Positions 1 to 7,281 are shown, counted from the first letter of the stretch. The stretch is 34,492 nucleotides of DNA from CAZKTF01 sp964555565 (GCA_964555565.1 CAZKTF010000010.1:1-34492), one strand, 5' to 3'. Notes: generated by a model from the sequence alone, not told the origin. Numbers and translations: made by a program.

Positions 1-1
1 G

Positions 2-1060
2 GGGGAGCCCGCCCTGGCCGCGGGCCCCGCGCCGGCGCGCGGCGTCCCGGGGAGGGTGGTGCGCCTCGCCGGCGCCCACCTGTCCGCGGGCCCGCCGCCC
101 CGGGCGTGGGTGGGAGGGCGCCGCGCCGAGGTGGTCTCCGTCGGCGGGGAGGGGACCTGGATCGAATTCCTTCCTCCTGCCGCGGCACCCGGGACCCTCG
201 CGGCCGCGGCCGTCGCGAACCCCGACGGGCAGGTGGCCCTCCTCGGGGCCGCCGTCCTCTACGAGGGCACGTCCCCGCCCGCCGTCGAGGGGTTCGATCC
301 CCCCGAGGTGGTCCTCCAGGCCGGCTCCTCCCTCACGGTGGGCGTCCGGATCCGGGGCATCGCCCCCTCGGGAGGGACCGAGGTCTCGCTCGAGGCGTCC
401 GGTGGCGTGGCCACCGTCCCGCCCTCCACCCTGGTCCCGCCCTTCCGCCGGGAGGTGGCCTTCGACCTGGTCGCGGGGCCGCTCGCGGGCCACGGGGAGG
501 TCCGGGCCTCCTGCGGAGGAGGCGTGGCCGTCCTCCCGGTCACCGTGACCGCGCCGCCGCCTCCACCGGCTCCCGCCGAGGCGGACCTGTCGGGATGGAG
601 GCTCCTCCAGGCGAACTCCGCGCGCACCCTCGTCCTGCCCGCGGGGACCCGGCTGCGGGCGGGGGAGACCCTCGTCGTGGGGCGGAAGGCCTCGCAGGCG
701 GCCTTCGAGGCGTTCTGGGGACGCTCGCTCGGAGCAGGGACCCTCTACCTCGACTCCGAGGACAAGTTCCCGGTCATCAACGGGGGAGAGACCTTCCGCC
801 TCGAGGACGTGGCGGGCGCGACCATCGAGAGCCCCACCATCGCCGCCGTGGCGGGCAGCGACCACCGGCGCCGCCCCGGCCGGGCCCCGGGGGATGCGGC
901 GTCCTGGATCGTCCAGCAGGCCTCCCAGGCCACGGCGACGCCGGGGGTAGGGGAACCGCTCGACGGGGCGCACCCGGGGGTCTACGTCTCGGAGTTCTCC
1001 GACGCCGCGGGCACGGGCAACTTCGTGTACGAGTTCGTCGAGGTCCGCTTCGACCCGTGA
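2..1060 (+). CDS. Secreted surface protein, IPT/TIG and lamin-tail domains (5' partial)
   Basis: The frame is open to the left edge, so the true start lies outside the window; the first in-window start-like codon is GTG at 56. The first part (about 56-270) reads as an IPT/TIG immunoglobulin-like domain: V-L-G-A-H-L, then W-V-G-G-R-R-A-E, then V-A-N-P-D-G and a closing strand. A beta-rich segment follows, then a Pro/Ala linker near 550-575. Next comes a lamin-tail-like stretch (LSGWRLLQ, then a conserved LPAGTRLRAGETLVVG). The last residues (YVSEFSD then NFVYEFVE) resemble the opening strands of another lamin-tail domain, so the protein ends abruptly. Such proteins are usually exported and bind surfaces or polymers; no enzyme motif is visible. 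A lost C-terminus is possible because a gene remnant follows. Confidence 0.75.
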   Translation, partial: GEPALAAGPAPARGVPGRVVRLAGAHLSAGPPPRAWVGGRRAEVVSVGGEGTWIEFLPPAAAPGTLAAAAVANPDGQVALLGAAVLYEGTSPPAVEGFDPPEVVLQAGSSLTVGVRIRGIAPSGGTEVSLEASGGVATVPPSTLVPPFRREVAFDLVAGPLAGHGEVRASCGGGVAVLPVTVTAPPPPPAPAEADLSGWRLLQANSARTLVLPAGTRLRAGETLVVGRKASQAAFEAFWGRSLGAGTLYLDSEDKFPVINGGETFRLEDVAGATIESPTIAAVAGSDHRRRPGRAPGDAASWIVQQASQATATPGVGEPLDGAHPGVYVSEFSDAAGTGNFVYEFVEVRFDP

Positions 1061-1066
1061 CCGGCG

Positions 1067-1321
1067 GTGGACTCCCCGCCGGCCCGGACGGCGGGCGGGC
1101 GTACCGCGCCCTCCGGCCGCCTCGAAAAGGTCGCCCGCCCCGCGGGGAACCGGATCACGCATCGCATCCCCCTCTCCTCGCCGGCCCAGGTGGACGCGGA
1201 GGTCGAGCGGTGGCTCCGCGCCGCCTACGGGAAGGACGATCTACCGACGGCGAGGGGCGGGGGACCGGGCACCTCTCCACCCCGCCCTGTGGGGTGTAAC
1301 GGAACTCCTGCCGTTTCGTAG
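1067..1321 (+). pseudogene. Remnant of a DUF5655-like C-terminus
   Basis: A short open stretch in the same frame as the preceding gene, seven bases after its stop. Its middle part (GNRITHRIPL, then AQVDAEVERWLRAAY) matches the pattern at the C-terminal end of DUF5655 proteins: a strand with H-R, then a D-x-E-x-x-x-W-L-x-x-A-Y helix. The rest of that domain is absent and the sequence after GKDD looks like random high-GC translation. No ribosome-binding site is seen. I read it as the tail of a decayed gene. The family assignment rests on about 40 residues. Confidence 0.35.
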
Positions 1322-1346
1322 CAGTTGACGGTCGGGGCGGGGTTTG

Positions 1347-1388
1347 CCGCCTCCCTGGAGCCGTGGGAAGGCCACGGCAGGGAGGCGG
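1347..1388. other. Long intergenic hairpin
   Basis: An 11-bp perfect stem (1347-1357 with 1378-1388) continues, after a 3-nt bulge on one side, into a 6-bp inner stem (1361-1366 with 1372-1377) closed by a GAAGG loop. This gives 17 paired bases. There is no T-run after it. It could be a factor-independent-like terminator, an mRNA end stabiliser or part of a small RNA. The rest of 1061-1484 holds only the gene remnant before it and the promoter box after it. Confidence 0.5.
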
Positions 1389-1472
1389 AGGTGGCGAAGT
1401 GAAAGGGTGCGGGGGCGGGGCCGGCCGGGGACCCCGGCCCGGCCGTTGCCGCGGCGGCCGGGGCGGCGCCGG

Positions 1473-1478
1473 TAGACT
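1473..1478 (+). promoter_or_regulatory. -10-like box TAGACT before the methyltransferase
   Basis: TAGACT ends six bases before the ATG at 1485, leaving no room for a Shine-Dalgarno sequence. Transcription would begin at or next to the start codon, giving a leaderless mRNA. No convincing -35 is seen. Confidence 0.5.
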
Positions 1479-1484
1479 CCCTCC

Positions 1485-2405
1485 ATGCCCGGGCCGCCGC
1501 TCTCGCCGCTCCCGCGCCAGGAGATCCTCGAGGGACTGAAGCGGTTCCCGCGCTGGTTCTACCCCTTCGACCTCGGGCAGGGGGTGCGGGTCACCCCGAA
1601 CGCCTCTCCGGTCGGGACCGTGGACCCGGAGCGCTTCCGCGCGGGCCACGCCCCGATGTGGGAGGCGGTCCTCGGCGCCTGCGGGGGGAGCCTGGAGGGG
1701 CTCTCGGTCCTCGACGCGGGCTGTTTCCAGGGGTACTGGACGCTGGAGGCCGCCCGGGCGGGGGCGGCGCGGGCGGTGGGCTTCGACGCCCGACCGGAGC
1801 CCGTGGAGCAGGCCCGCTTCTGCGCGCGCGCCATCGGGCTCCCGAACGCCTCCTTCGAGACGGGGGACCTCCTGGACATCGGGCGGTTCGGGGCCTTCGA
1901 CGTGGTTTTCCTCTTCGGGGTCCTCTACCACGTGGACCGTCCGGTGGAGTTCCTCGACCGGGTGCGCCGGGTCACGCGCCGCCTCGTGGTCGTGAACACG
2001 GACGTCCTGCCCCTGGACGAGCCCGTGATCCAGCTCCGCTACGAGGACCCCGCCATGGAGCTCAACGCCGCCGGCGGGGCCCTGGTCACGGTCCCCTCGG
2101 TCTCGGCCGTCGTGCGGATGCTCCGGCACGTGGGCTTCGGGGGGGTCGAGGTCCTGCCGCCGGCCCCCGGGGGCGCGGAGGCCTACCGGCGCTGGCGGCG
2201 CGCGATCTTCCTCGCGCGCCCGACCCCCGACGGGAAGCCCGAGCCCCCGCCCCCCGAGGTCCTCGCGGGGATGCGCCGGGGCCACGGCGAGCGGAAGCTC
2301 TCCTGGATCCCCTCCGCCCTCGACCGCGCGCCGCTGGGGGCCATCCTCCGCCGCAAGCTCCGACGGCTCCTCGGCCGACGCCGTCCCCCGCGCAGCGAGG
2401 CCTGA
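1485..2405 (+). CDS. Class I SAM-dependent methyltransferase
   Basis: 306 aa. The Rossmann-type methyltransferase core is clear: motif I at about residues 75-83 (VLDAGCFQG), an acidic end of strand 2 (GFDARPE), motif II/III (ETGDLLDI) and a post-core VVFLFGVLYHVDRP strand/helix like that of DUF1698 and related small-molecule or tRNA-modifying methyltransferases. The N-terminal stretch (RFPRWFYPFDLGQGV) also resembles DUF1698/CmoB-like proteins, in which F-x-W-Y-P-x-D is common. The tail is basic (RRKLRRLLGRRRPPR). The substrate cannot be told from sequence. The start is set by the -10 box immediately upstream. It is probably monocistronic: a GC-rich palindrome follows the stop. Confidence 0.85.
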   Translation: MPGPPLSPLPRQEILEGLKRFPRWFYPFDLGQGVRVTPNASPVGTVDPERFRAGHAPMWEAVLGACGGSLEGLSVLDAGCFQGYWTLEAARAGAARAVGFDARPEPVEQARFCARAIGLPNASFETGDLLDIGRFGAFDVVFLFGVLYHVDRPVEFLDRVRRVTRRLVVVNTDVLPLDEPVIQLRYEDPAMELNAAGGALVTVPSVSAVVRMLRHVGFGGVEVLPPAPGGAEAYRRWRRAIFLARPTPDGKPEPPPPEVLAGMRRGHGERKLSWIPSALDRAPLGAILRRKLRRLLGRRRPPRSEA

Positions 2406-2406
2406 A

Positions 2407-2436
2407 CCCCCCGGGGGGGCCCCCCCGGCCCCGGGG
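2407..2436. terminator. GC palindrome after the methyltransferase
   Basis: Alternating C and G runs just after the stop at 2405 can fold into a very stable hairpin (outer CCCCGG with CCGGGG). There is no T-tract. It is a likely transcription end or mRNA stabiliser. Confidence 0.4.
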
Positions 2437-2467
2437 AATCGGTTGCGCCGCGCTCGCCGGGGAGCGG

Positions 2468-2473
2468 TAGGCT
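2468..2473 (+). promoter_or_regulatory. -10-like box TAGGCT before the VOC gene
   Basis: TAGGCT lies about 47 bases before the ATG at 2521. Unlike most boxes in this window it leaves a leader, which contains a good ribosome-binding site (GAAAGGAG). Confidence 0.4.
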
Positions 2474-2520
2474 ACCGGGGGCGAGTGGTCCGGGCCGAGG
2501 GGCCCGAAAGGAGACCCGAC

Positions 2521-3057
2521 ATGGCGACCGTGAAGCCGATCCCGGAGGGGTCCGAGGGACTCATCCCGCATCTCGTCGTCGAGGGGGCCGGGAAGGCCCT
2601 CGACTTCTACAAGAAGGCCTTCGGCGCGGAGGAGCTCTTCCGCATCCCGGGCCCGGACGGGCGGATCTGCCACGCGGAGCTCCGGCTCTCCGGCAGCACG
2701 ATCTACGTCTGCGAGGACATGCCGGAGAAGTGCGGCGGGAAGTCCCGCAGCCCGAGGTCGCTCGGCGGCAGCCCGGTGACCGTCCACCGGTACGTCCGCG
2801 ACGTGGACGCCGCGATCCGGCAGGCCGAGAAGGCCGGGGCCACCGTCGAGATGGCGGCCCAGGACATGTTCTGGGGCGACCGCTTCGGCGTGGTCCGCGA
2901 TCCCTTCGGCCACTCCTGGTCCTTCGCGACGCACGTCCGCGAGGTCTCCCCGGCCGAGATGCAGAAGGCGATGAACGCGGCCTGCTCCGGGCAGGAGACG
3001 TCCTGCAGCGAGCACTCCCCGAAGTCCGGGAAGTCGGGTGGCAGCAAGAAGCGCTAG
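2521..3057 (+). CDS. VOC-family (glyoxalase/bleomycin-resistance fold) protein, PhnB-like
   Basis: 178 aa. It starts MATVKPIPEG, and GAAAGGAG lies about 8 nt upstream. The vicinal-oxygen-chelate pattern is visible: PHLVVEGAGKALDFYKKAFGAEE (first half; the helix after the strand is typical), then HAELRL, then a second half with HRYVRDVDAAIRQAEKAGATV, ending in DRFGVVRDPFGHSWSFATH. Possible metal ligands are the His of CHAEL, the His of TVHRY and the E of VEMAAQ. This layout is that of PhnB/YdcE-like VOC proteins, which often lack a proven substrate. The C-terminal tail (about residues 150-178) is Ser/Lys/Gly-rich with two cysteines and looks disordered; it is not part of the fold. Function beyond the fold is unknown. 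Confidence 0.85.
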   Translation: MATVKPIPEGSEGLIPHLVVEGAGKALDFYKKAFGAEELFRIPGPDGRICHAELRLSGSTIYVCEDMPEKCGGKSRSPRSLGGSPVTVHRYVRDVDAAIRQAEKAGATVEMAAQDMFWGDRFGVVRDPFGHSWSFATHVREVSPAEMQKAMNAACSGQETSCSEHSPKSGKSGGSKKR

Positions 3058-3083
3058 TCCCGCACCCCGGTCGTCGGTCCCGC

Positions 3084-3108
3084 CCCGCCGCGCGCCCTGC
3101 GCGGCGGG
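3084..3108. terminator. 10-bp perfect GC hairpin after the VOC gene
   Basis: A perfect 10-bp inverted repeat (3084-3093 with 3099-3108) with a GCCCT loop begins 27 bases after the VOC stop. It has no T-run but is a strong candidate transcription terminator or attenuator before the lipoprotein gene at 3140. Confidence 0.55.
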
Positions 3109-3139
3109 ACGGGAAGCCGTCGTGGAGGGAGGTGGGGCC

Positions 3140-4291
3140 ATGGCGGGTCGGGCATCCTCGAGGCTGCTCGCGCCGGCGCTGCTACTGGCGGCCGGCCTGG
3201 CCGCCTGCGTCGAGCTCGACGGGCAGCGGATCTCGCTCCACTACGACGCGAAGGCGGACGTCCTCCGGCTCCTGCTCTTCTACGACGGCATCCACGACTC
3301 GAAGGAGGAGCCCGGGAAGTGCCGCGAGGACCTGGGGAAGTTCGTCGCCGGCGGCGACCTCATGCTCCTCGACTGGTTCTTCCACGTGGACATGGCGGAG
3401 ATCCGGGCCAACTCCCGGAAGGAGGAGAACCCGCCGGCCCTCCGCGCGCTCATGGCCTGCATCGCGGAGTCCGTGAAGGTCCGGGCGCTCGGGCACTACC
3501 GGGACCCGGACGGGAGGATCGGGGCGGCGCAGTGGGTGGAGGTCATCCGCGCGAGCGAGCTGGTGAAGAGGGCCAACGCCGCCATCAGCGAGGCGGTCCT
3601 CTCCGCGAAGGCGCACGACGCCGCCTGGGAGCGCACGATCGAGCGGATGCGCCCGGGGGCCCGGGAGGGCCGGGCCTGGATCGCGCTCGACGGGCACTCC
3701 GTCTCCTTCACCTTCCCCGCCCACCTGCCGGAGTGGACGAGGAACAAGGCGGGGGCGGTCCGGGACGCGGCGCGGCAGGCCCGGGAGGGGCCGGGGGACC
3801 CCGACGCCGACATGGCCGACATGGGGCTCCAGGTCCTCTCCTGGTCCCCGGTCTCCCTCGTCGAGACCCACGAGTCCGTCTCCGTGCGGCTCGGGGACCC
3901 CGCGCGGCCGAGCACCTTCCGCGTCCGGATGCGCAGGGGCGCGAAGGCGGGCCTCGACGCCGAGGTGGTCCGGCTCGTCCCGGCCTCCCTCGACGCCCTC
4001 CTGCCGCAGGGTCCACCGGCGCCCGGGGCCGCCGCCGAGGACGCCGCCCTCCGGGCGATCCTCGACTGGGGACCCCCGGAGGAGCGGGCCCGCGTCCTCA
4101 TCCTCCGCGCGGCGGCGGCGACGGGGGAGCCGAGGGTGGCCGCGCTCGCCGCGCTGGCCGCCTGGGGCCGGGAGTGGGACCTCGCGGTGGGCGTGCCCAA
4201 GGCGCCGGGACCCGCGGAGGACCCCGCCGCCGCCCTCGACGCGTGGAAGGCGTGGTACCGGGATCTGCTGGGGACGAAACCGGGGGAGTAG
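3140..4291 (+). CDS. Lipoprotein of unknown function
   Basis: 383 aa. The start is ATG 3140, with GGAGGGAGGTGGGG directly upstream. The N-terminus is a lipoprotein signal: positive MAGRASSR, a hydrophobic run, then lipobox LAAC with the cysteine near residue 23. The mature part has an aromatic/acidic stretch (LLLFYDGIHDS, LMLLDWFFHVDMAEIR) and a middle domain with FTFPAHLPEWTRNKAGAVRDAA. The last 100 residues are Ala/Glu-rich helices, with a W-K-A-W-Y-R-D-L end. No known domain is recognised. It is probably anchored in the membrane facing the periplasm. The next gene (4352) is a secreted thioredoxin-like protein, but a separate -10 box suggests separate transcription. Confidence 0.75.
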   Translation: MAGRASSRLLAPALLLAAGLAACVELDGQRISLHYDAKADVLRLLLFYDGIHDSKEEPGKCREDLGKFVAGGDLMLLDWFFHVDMAEIRANSRKEENPPALRALMACIAESVKVRALGHYRDPDGRIGAAQWVEVIRASELVKRANAAISEAVLSAKAHDAAWERTIERMRPGAREGRAWIALDGHSVSFTFPAHLPEWTRNKAGAVRDAARQAREGPGDPDADMADMGLQVLSWSPVSLVETHESVSVRLGDPARPSTFRVRMRRGAKAGLDAEVVRLVPASLDALLPQGPPAPGAAAEDAALRAILDWGPPEERARVLILRAAAATGEPRVAALAALAAWGREWDLAVGVPKAPGPAEDPAAALDAWKAWYRDLLGTKPGE

Positions 4292-4323
4292 GGAGCGGAG
4301 ATCCGCCGCACTCCGGCGGGAGG

Positions 4324-4329
4324 TATCCT
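4324..4329 (+). promoter_or_regulatory. -10-like box TATCCT before the selenoprotein gene
   Basis: TATCCT lies 22 bases before the ATG at 4352, with GGAAGGGAGGA between them as the ribosome-binding site. The core promoter is inferred; no -35 is evident. Confidence 0.4.
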
Positions 4330-4351
4330 CGGCGGCGGAAGGGAGGACGCC

Positions 4352-5386
4352 ATGCGGATCGGATGGAGCCTCTGCCTCGGGGCGCTCCTCGGCGCGGCGC
4401 TCGCCCCCGGCGCCGCCCGGGCCGGCGACGGGGCCGCGAAGGAGCTGGCGGCGCTGCAGCGCGAGGTGGCCGAGAGCAAGGCGGGCTACAAGGAGACCTA
4501 CGTCGCCTGGAAGCCGCGGTTCGAGGAGTTCGCGGCGAAGCACCCGGGGACCGAGGAGGCGCTGACGGCGAAGCTCTGGCTCCTCGGGAACACCTGGTGG
4601 CACCGCGAAGAGGGGACCATGGAGAAGCGGGCCGCCGAGCTGGCGGACGCGATCCTCCGCGACCACCCGAAGTCGAAGCAGCTCGCGAAGATCCCCGACC
4701 TCCACTACGACTTCGCCCCCGCGGACCGGGAGCGGATCTTCCGCCGCCTCCTCGAGACCTCCGAGCACCCCGAGGTCCGCGGCGCCGCGCTGCTCCGGCT
4801 GGCGCTGGGGACGCCGCAGCCCGCGCGGAAGGCGATGCTCGAGAAGCTCCGGGACGAGTACGGCGGGGTCCCCTACCGGTACACGGACTTCGCGGAGATG
4901 GCGCGGGCCCACCTCGAGCCGCACCCGCCCGCCGACCTCGCCGTCGGGAAGCCCGCCCCGGAGATCCTGGGCCGCGACGTGGACGGGAAGCCGATGAAGC
5001 TCTCGGACTTCCGGGGGAAGGTGGTGGTGCTCGACTTCTGGGGGGACTGGTGAGGCCCCTGCCGGGGCATGTACCCCCACGAGCGGTCGCTCGTGAAGCG
5101 CCTCGAGAAGCGGCCCTTCGCCCTGGTCGGGATGAACAGCGAGGAGTCCCCGGAGAAGCTCCGGGCCGCCCTGGAGCGGGAGAAGATCACGTGGCCCTCC
5201 TTCTTCGACGGGGGGGGCACCGACGGGCCCATCGCCACGCGCTGGGGCGTCCGCGGCTGGCCGACTATCTTCGTCATCGACCCCGAGGGGGTCATCCGCT
5301 ACCGCGACGTGCGCGGGGAGGCCATGGACAAGGCCGTGGACGCGCTGCTGGCGGAGTGGAAGGAGAAGGGGACCAGGGCGAAGTAG
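4352..5386 (+). CDS. Secreted thioredoxin/TlpA-like selenoprotein (UGA-encoded Sec234)
   Basis: One gene of 344 residues, interrupted in ordinary translation by TGA at 5051-5053. The reading frame is identical on both sides. Before the stop it reads GKVVVLDFWGDW and after it GPCRGMYPHE, so the UGA sits exactly where thioredoxins have the first Cys of WCGPC. Read as selenocysteine this gives W-U-G-P-C (Sec234, Cys237). Downstream is a normal thioredoxin end: FALVGMNSEES, then GVRGWPTIFVIDPEGVIRY with the cis-proline (GWPT). Residues 1-25 are a signal peptide (AAR-AG). About 30-200 is a helical TPR-like region, then the AhpC/TSA-type entry (VGKPAPEILGRDVDGKPMKLSDFRGK). It should act as a periplasmic thiol/selenol oxidoreductase. 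Ordinary gene calling would split it at 5053 and 5069. A hairpin at 5078-5095 could be the SECIS. The alternative is a nonsense mutation, which would be a strange coincidence at this codon. Confidence 0.87.
5051..5053 (+). other. In-frame UGA, predicted selenocysteine codon
   Basis: TGA lies between TGG (Trp) and GGC-CCC-TGC (Gly-Pro-Cys), replacing the nucleophilic cysteine of a thioredoxin WCGPC motif. Coding continues without any other defect to 5386. Confidence 0.85.
5078..5095 (+). promoter_or_regulatory. Candidate bacterial SECIS hairpin
   Basis: A perfect 7-bp stem (CACGAGC, 5078-5084, with GCTCGTG, 5089-5095) closes a GGTC tetraloop at 5085-5088. The loop starts with guanines and lies 31 nt after the UGA, within the spacing and loop rule usually given for bacterial SECIS elements (G in the first two loop positions; loop roughly 16-37 nt from the UGA). 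It lies in coding sequence (His-Glu-Arg-Ser-Leu-Val), as bacterial SECIS do. A second small hairpin (5055-5059 with 5064-5068, TGCC loop) sits next to the UGA and may stack below it or compete. Confidence 0.65.
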
Positions 5387-5495
5387 GCGACCCGGTCTCC
5401 CTACGGGTTCCCCGGCCGCCCCTTGCTTTCACCGTTCCCCGGGAGCAGGATCTCCGACGCAGGGAGGCATGGCCGCGGAGCCAGGGAGAGAACCC

Positions 5496-6188
5496 ATGCG
5501 CCACCACGTTCGTCGCGTCGCCCCCGTCGTCCCTTCGACCCTCGCGCTCCTCGTAATCGCCGCGGGCTGCGCCAGCGAGAGCCACCGCACCGTGGAGATC
5601 GAGCCCGTGGAGAGCCACGGCCGCCGGTGGGACGGCCCGCGGACCCCGCTCGCCATCGGGAACTTCGAGAACCGCTCGTCCTACATGCGCGGGATGCTCG
5701 ACGGCGGGACCGACCGCCTCGGGGGCCAGGCGCGGACCATCCTCGAGACCCACCTCTCCCAGGCCGACCGGTTCACCGTCGTCGATCGGGCCAACATGGA
5801 GGAGATCGCGCGGGAAGCCGCGATCGCGGGCAGGGAGCAGAAGCTGATCGGGGCCGAGGTCGTGGTCACGGGGCAGGTCACGGAGTTCGGGCGGCGGGAG
5901 ACCGGGGACCACCAGCTCTTCGGGATCGCCGGGCGGGGCAAGACGCAGACCGCCTACGCCAAGGTGTCGCTCAACGTCGTGGACGTCCGGACCTCGCAGG
6001 TCCTCCACTCCGTGCAGGGGGCCGGCGAGTACGCCCTCAGCGACCGCGAGGTGCTGGGGTTCGGCTCCTCCTCGGGCTACGACTCCACGCTCAACGGGAA
6101 GGTGCTCGACCTCGCGATCCAGTCGGCCGTGAACGCCCTCGTGAGGGGCTTCGAGCGGGGTGAGTGGGGAGCCGCCGGGGGCCGCTGA
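5496..6188 (+). CDS. CsgG/HfaB-family lipoprotein
   Basis: 230 aa. The chosen ATG 5496 has AGGGAGAG just upstream and gives a compact lipoprotein signal (MRHHVRRVAP, hydrophobic core, lipobox VIAAGC). ATG 5469 is in frame and would add nine residues. CsgG-family hallmarks are clear: TPLAIGNFENRSSY, LETHLSQADRFTVVDRANMEEIAREA, GAEVVVTGQVTEFG, then AKVSLNVVDVRTSQVLHSVQGAGEY and the final helix AIQSAVNALVRGF. In E. coli CsgG forms the outer-membrane curli secretion pore, and relatives are outer-membrane assembly lipoproteins. It is the first gene of a three-gene run with DUF4810 and DUF799 lipoproteins, a grouping that recurs in bacteria. No curli subunit gene is nearby, so curli secretion should not be assumed. 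Confidence 0.9.
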   Translation: MRHHVRRVAPVVPSTLALLVIAAGCASESHRTVEIEPVESHGRRWDGPRTPLAIGNFENRSSYMRGMLDGGTDRLGGQARTILETHLSQADRFTVVDRANMEEIAREAAIAGREQKLIGAEVVVTGQVTEFGRRETGDHQLFGIAGRGKTQTAYAKVSLNVVDVRTSQVLHSVQGAGEYALSDREVLGFGSSSGYDSTLNGKVLDLAIQSAVNALVRGFERGEWGAAGGR

Positions 6189-6196
6189 GGTCCGGC

Positions 6197-6547
6197 GTGC
6201 GCTCCGGGGCGGCGCGGCTCCTCCTCCTCGCGGCGGCGCTCGCCGCGTCCGGCTGCGCCTCGAGCGGGCCGAACGCCTTCGCCTGGCCCGCCTACGAGGA
6301 CCGGCTCTGCCGCTGGTTCCGGGAGAGAGGCGACCCCGCCGTCGAGGCGGGGTGGCTCACGGAGACGATCCGGCTCACCGAGGCTGCCGGCAGGCCGGTC
6401 CCGCCCGGCGTGCGGGCCCACGCCGGGTACCTGTGGTCGCTGGCGCAGGACCCGGGGCAGGCGGCGGGGCTGTACCGCGCCGAGAGGGACGCCTTCCCCG
6501 AGAGTGCCGTCCTCATGGAGGGCTTCCTCGCGAGGATGGGGCCGTGA
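6197..6547 (+). CDS. DUF4810-family lipoprotein
   Basis: 116 aa. GTG 6197, eight bases after the previous stop, gives a textbook lipoprotein signal (short basic start, LLLLAAALAASGC). GTG 6164 is an in-frame alternative that overlaps the CsgG gene by 25 bases. The mature part has the DUF4810 pattern: W-P-A-Y-E-D-R-L, then helices ending in PPGVRAHAGYLWSLAQDPGQAAGLYRAERDAFPES, the last resembling a TPR-like helix pair with P-E-S and a final LMEGFLARM. Members sit between CsgG-like and DUF799/GNA1162-like genes and are thought to form one envelope complex. The stop overlaps the next start (GTGA at 6544), so the two are translationally coupled. Confidence 0.82.
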   Translation: MRSGAARLLLLAAALAASGCASSGPNAFAWPAYEDRLCRWFRERGDPAVEAGWLTETIRLTEAAGRPVPPGVRAHAGYLWSLAQDPGQAAGLYRAERDAFPESAVLMEGFLARMGP

Positions 6548-7281
6548 GAAACGCCGCGGCGCTCCTCGCGCCCCTCCTGCTCGCGCTCCCGGCCTGCGCC
6601 GCCGCGCCGAAGCCCTACGACTACGGTCCCTTCCTCGACCACATGCCCCTCTCGGTCCTCGTCCTCCCCCCGCTCAACGAGTCCCCCGAGGTGGGCGCGT
6701 CCTACTGCCTCCTGGCGGCCATGCCGCGGGCGCTCGCGGAGAGGGGCTACTACGTCTTCCCGCCGGCGGTCGTGGACGCGCTCCTCAAGGAGAACGGCCT
6801 CCCCGGCCCCGGCGAGATGCACCAGGTCCCCGTGCAGCGCCTGGCCGAGGTCACGGGCGCCGACGCGGTGCTCTACCTCACGATCCGGCAGTGGGGGACG
6901 CGCTACGTGGTGATCGACTCCAGCACGATCCTGTCGGTGGAGGGGCGCCTCGTGGACGCCCGGAGCGGGACGGAGATCTGGTCCGGGACGGCGGGCGTCG
7001 CCGACTCCTCCTCCTCCGGCCGGCACGACAACCTCGCGTCGCTCCTCGTCGCGGCCCTGGTGACCCAGGTCGTCCACACAGCCGCCGACCGCGCCCACGA
7101 ACTGGCCCCCGCCGCGGCCGGCGGGCTCGTCGGGAGCCCGGGCCGTGGGTTCCTCCTAGGGCCCCGCCACGCCGGCTTCGAGGTCGATCAGGGGGCGCGG
7201 CGGGAGGAGCGCGCCCGCCTCGCCGCCGCCTCCGGCGCCGAGGCGCCCGCCCGCGCCGGGGAGGCCGTCCCGAGGCCCTGA
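6544..7281 (+). CDS. DUF799 / GNA1162-family lipoprotein
   Basis: 245 aa. It starts with GTG inside the GTGA overlap with the preceding stop. The lipoprotein signal ends LLLALPAC. Family features: YDYGPFLDHMPLSVLVLPPLNESPEV, then LAERGYYVFPPAVVDALLKENGLPGPGEMHQVP, LAEVTGADAVLYLTIRQWGTRYVVIDSSTILSVEGRLVDARSGTEIWSG. GNA1162-like proteins have a TolB-N/CsgG-like alpha/beta fold and are outer-membrane lipoproteins. The last 40 residues are Arg/Ala/Glu-rich and probably disordered, longer than is common. It is the third gene of the CsgG operon, and a stem-loop follows the stop. Confidence 0.88.
   Translation: MRNAAALLAPLLLALPACAAAPKPYDYGPFLDHMPLSVLVLPPLNESPEVGASYCLLAAMPRALAERGYYVFPPAVVDALLKENGLPGPGEMHQVPVQRLAEVTGADAVLYLTIRQWGTRYVVIDSSTILSVEGRLVDARSGTEIWSGTAGVADSSSSGRHDNLASLLVAALVTQVVHTAADRAHELAPAAAGGLVGSPGRGFLLGPRHAGFEVDQGARREERARLAAASGAEAPARAGEAVPRP

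Noticed and set aside
1058..1321. UGA at the end of the lamin-tail gene as a second selenocysteine codon, because the frame continues
   Set aside because: No Cys-type motif surrounds it, and the following residues belong to a different family.
5051..5053. Simple nonsense mutation splitting the thioredoxin gene
   Set aside because: The downstream part shows no decay, and the stop is UGA precisely at the redox Cys with a SECIS-like hairpin; selenocysteine explains all of these together.
5496..6188. Curli secretion system
   Set aside because: Only the CsgG-like gene is present; CsgA, CsgB, CsgE and CsgF are not in the window, and the neighbours are DUF4810 and DUF799.
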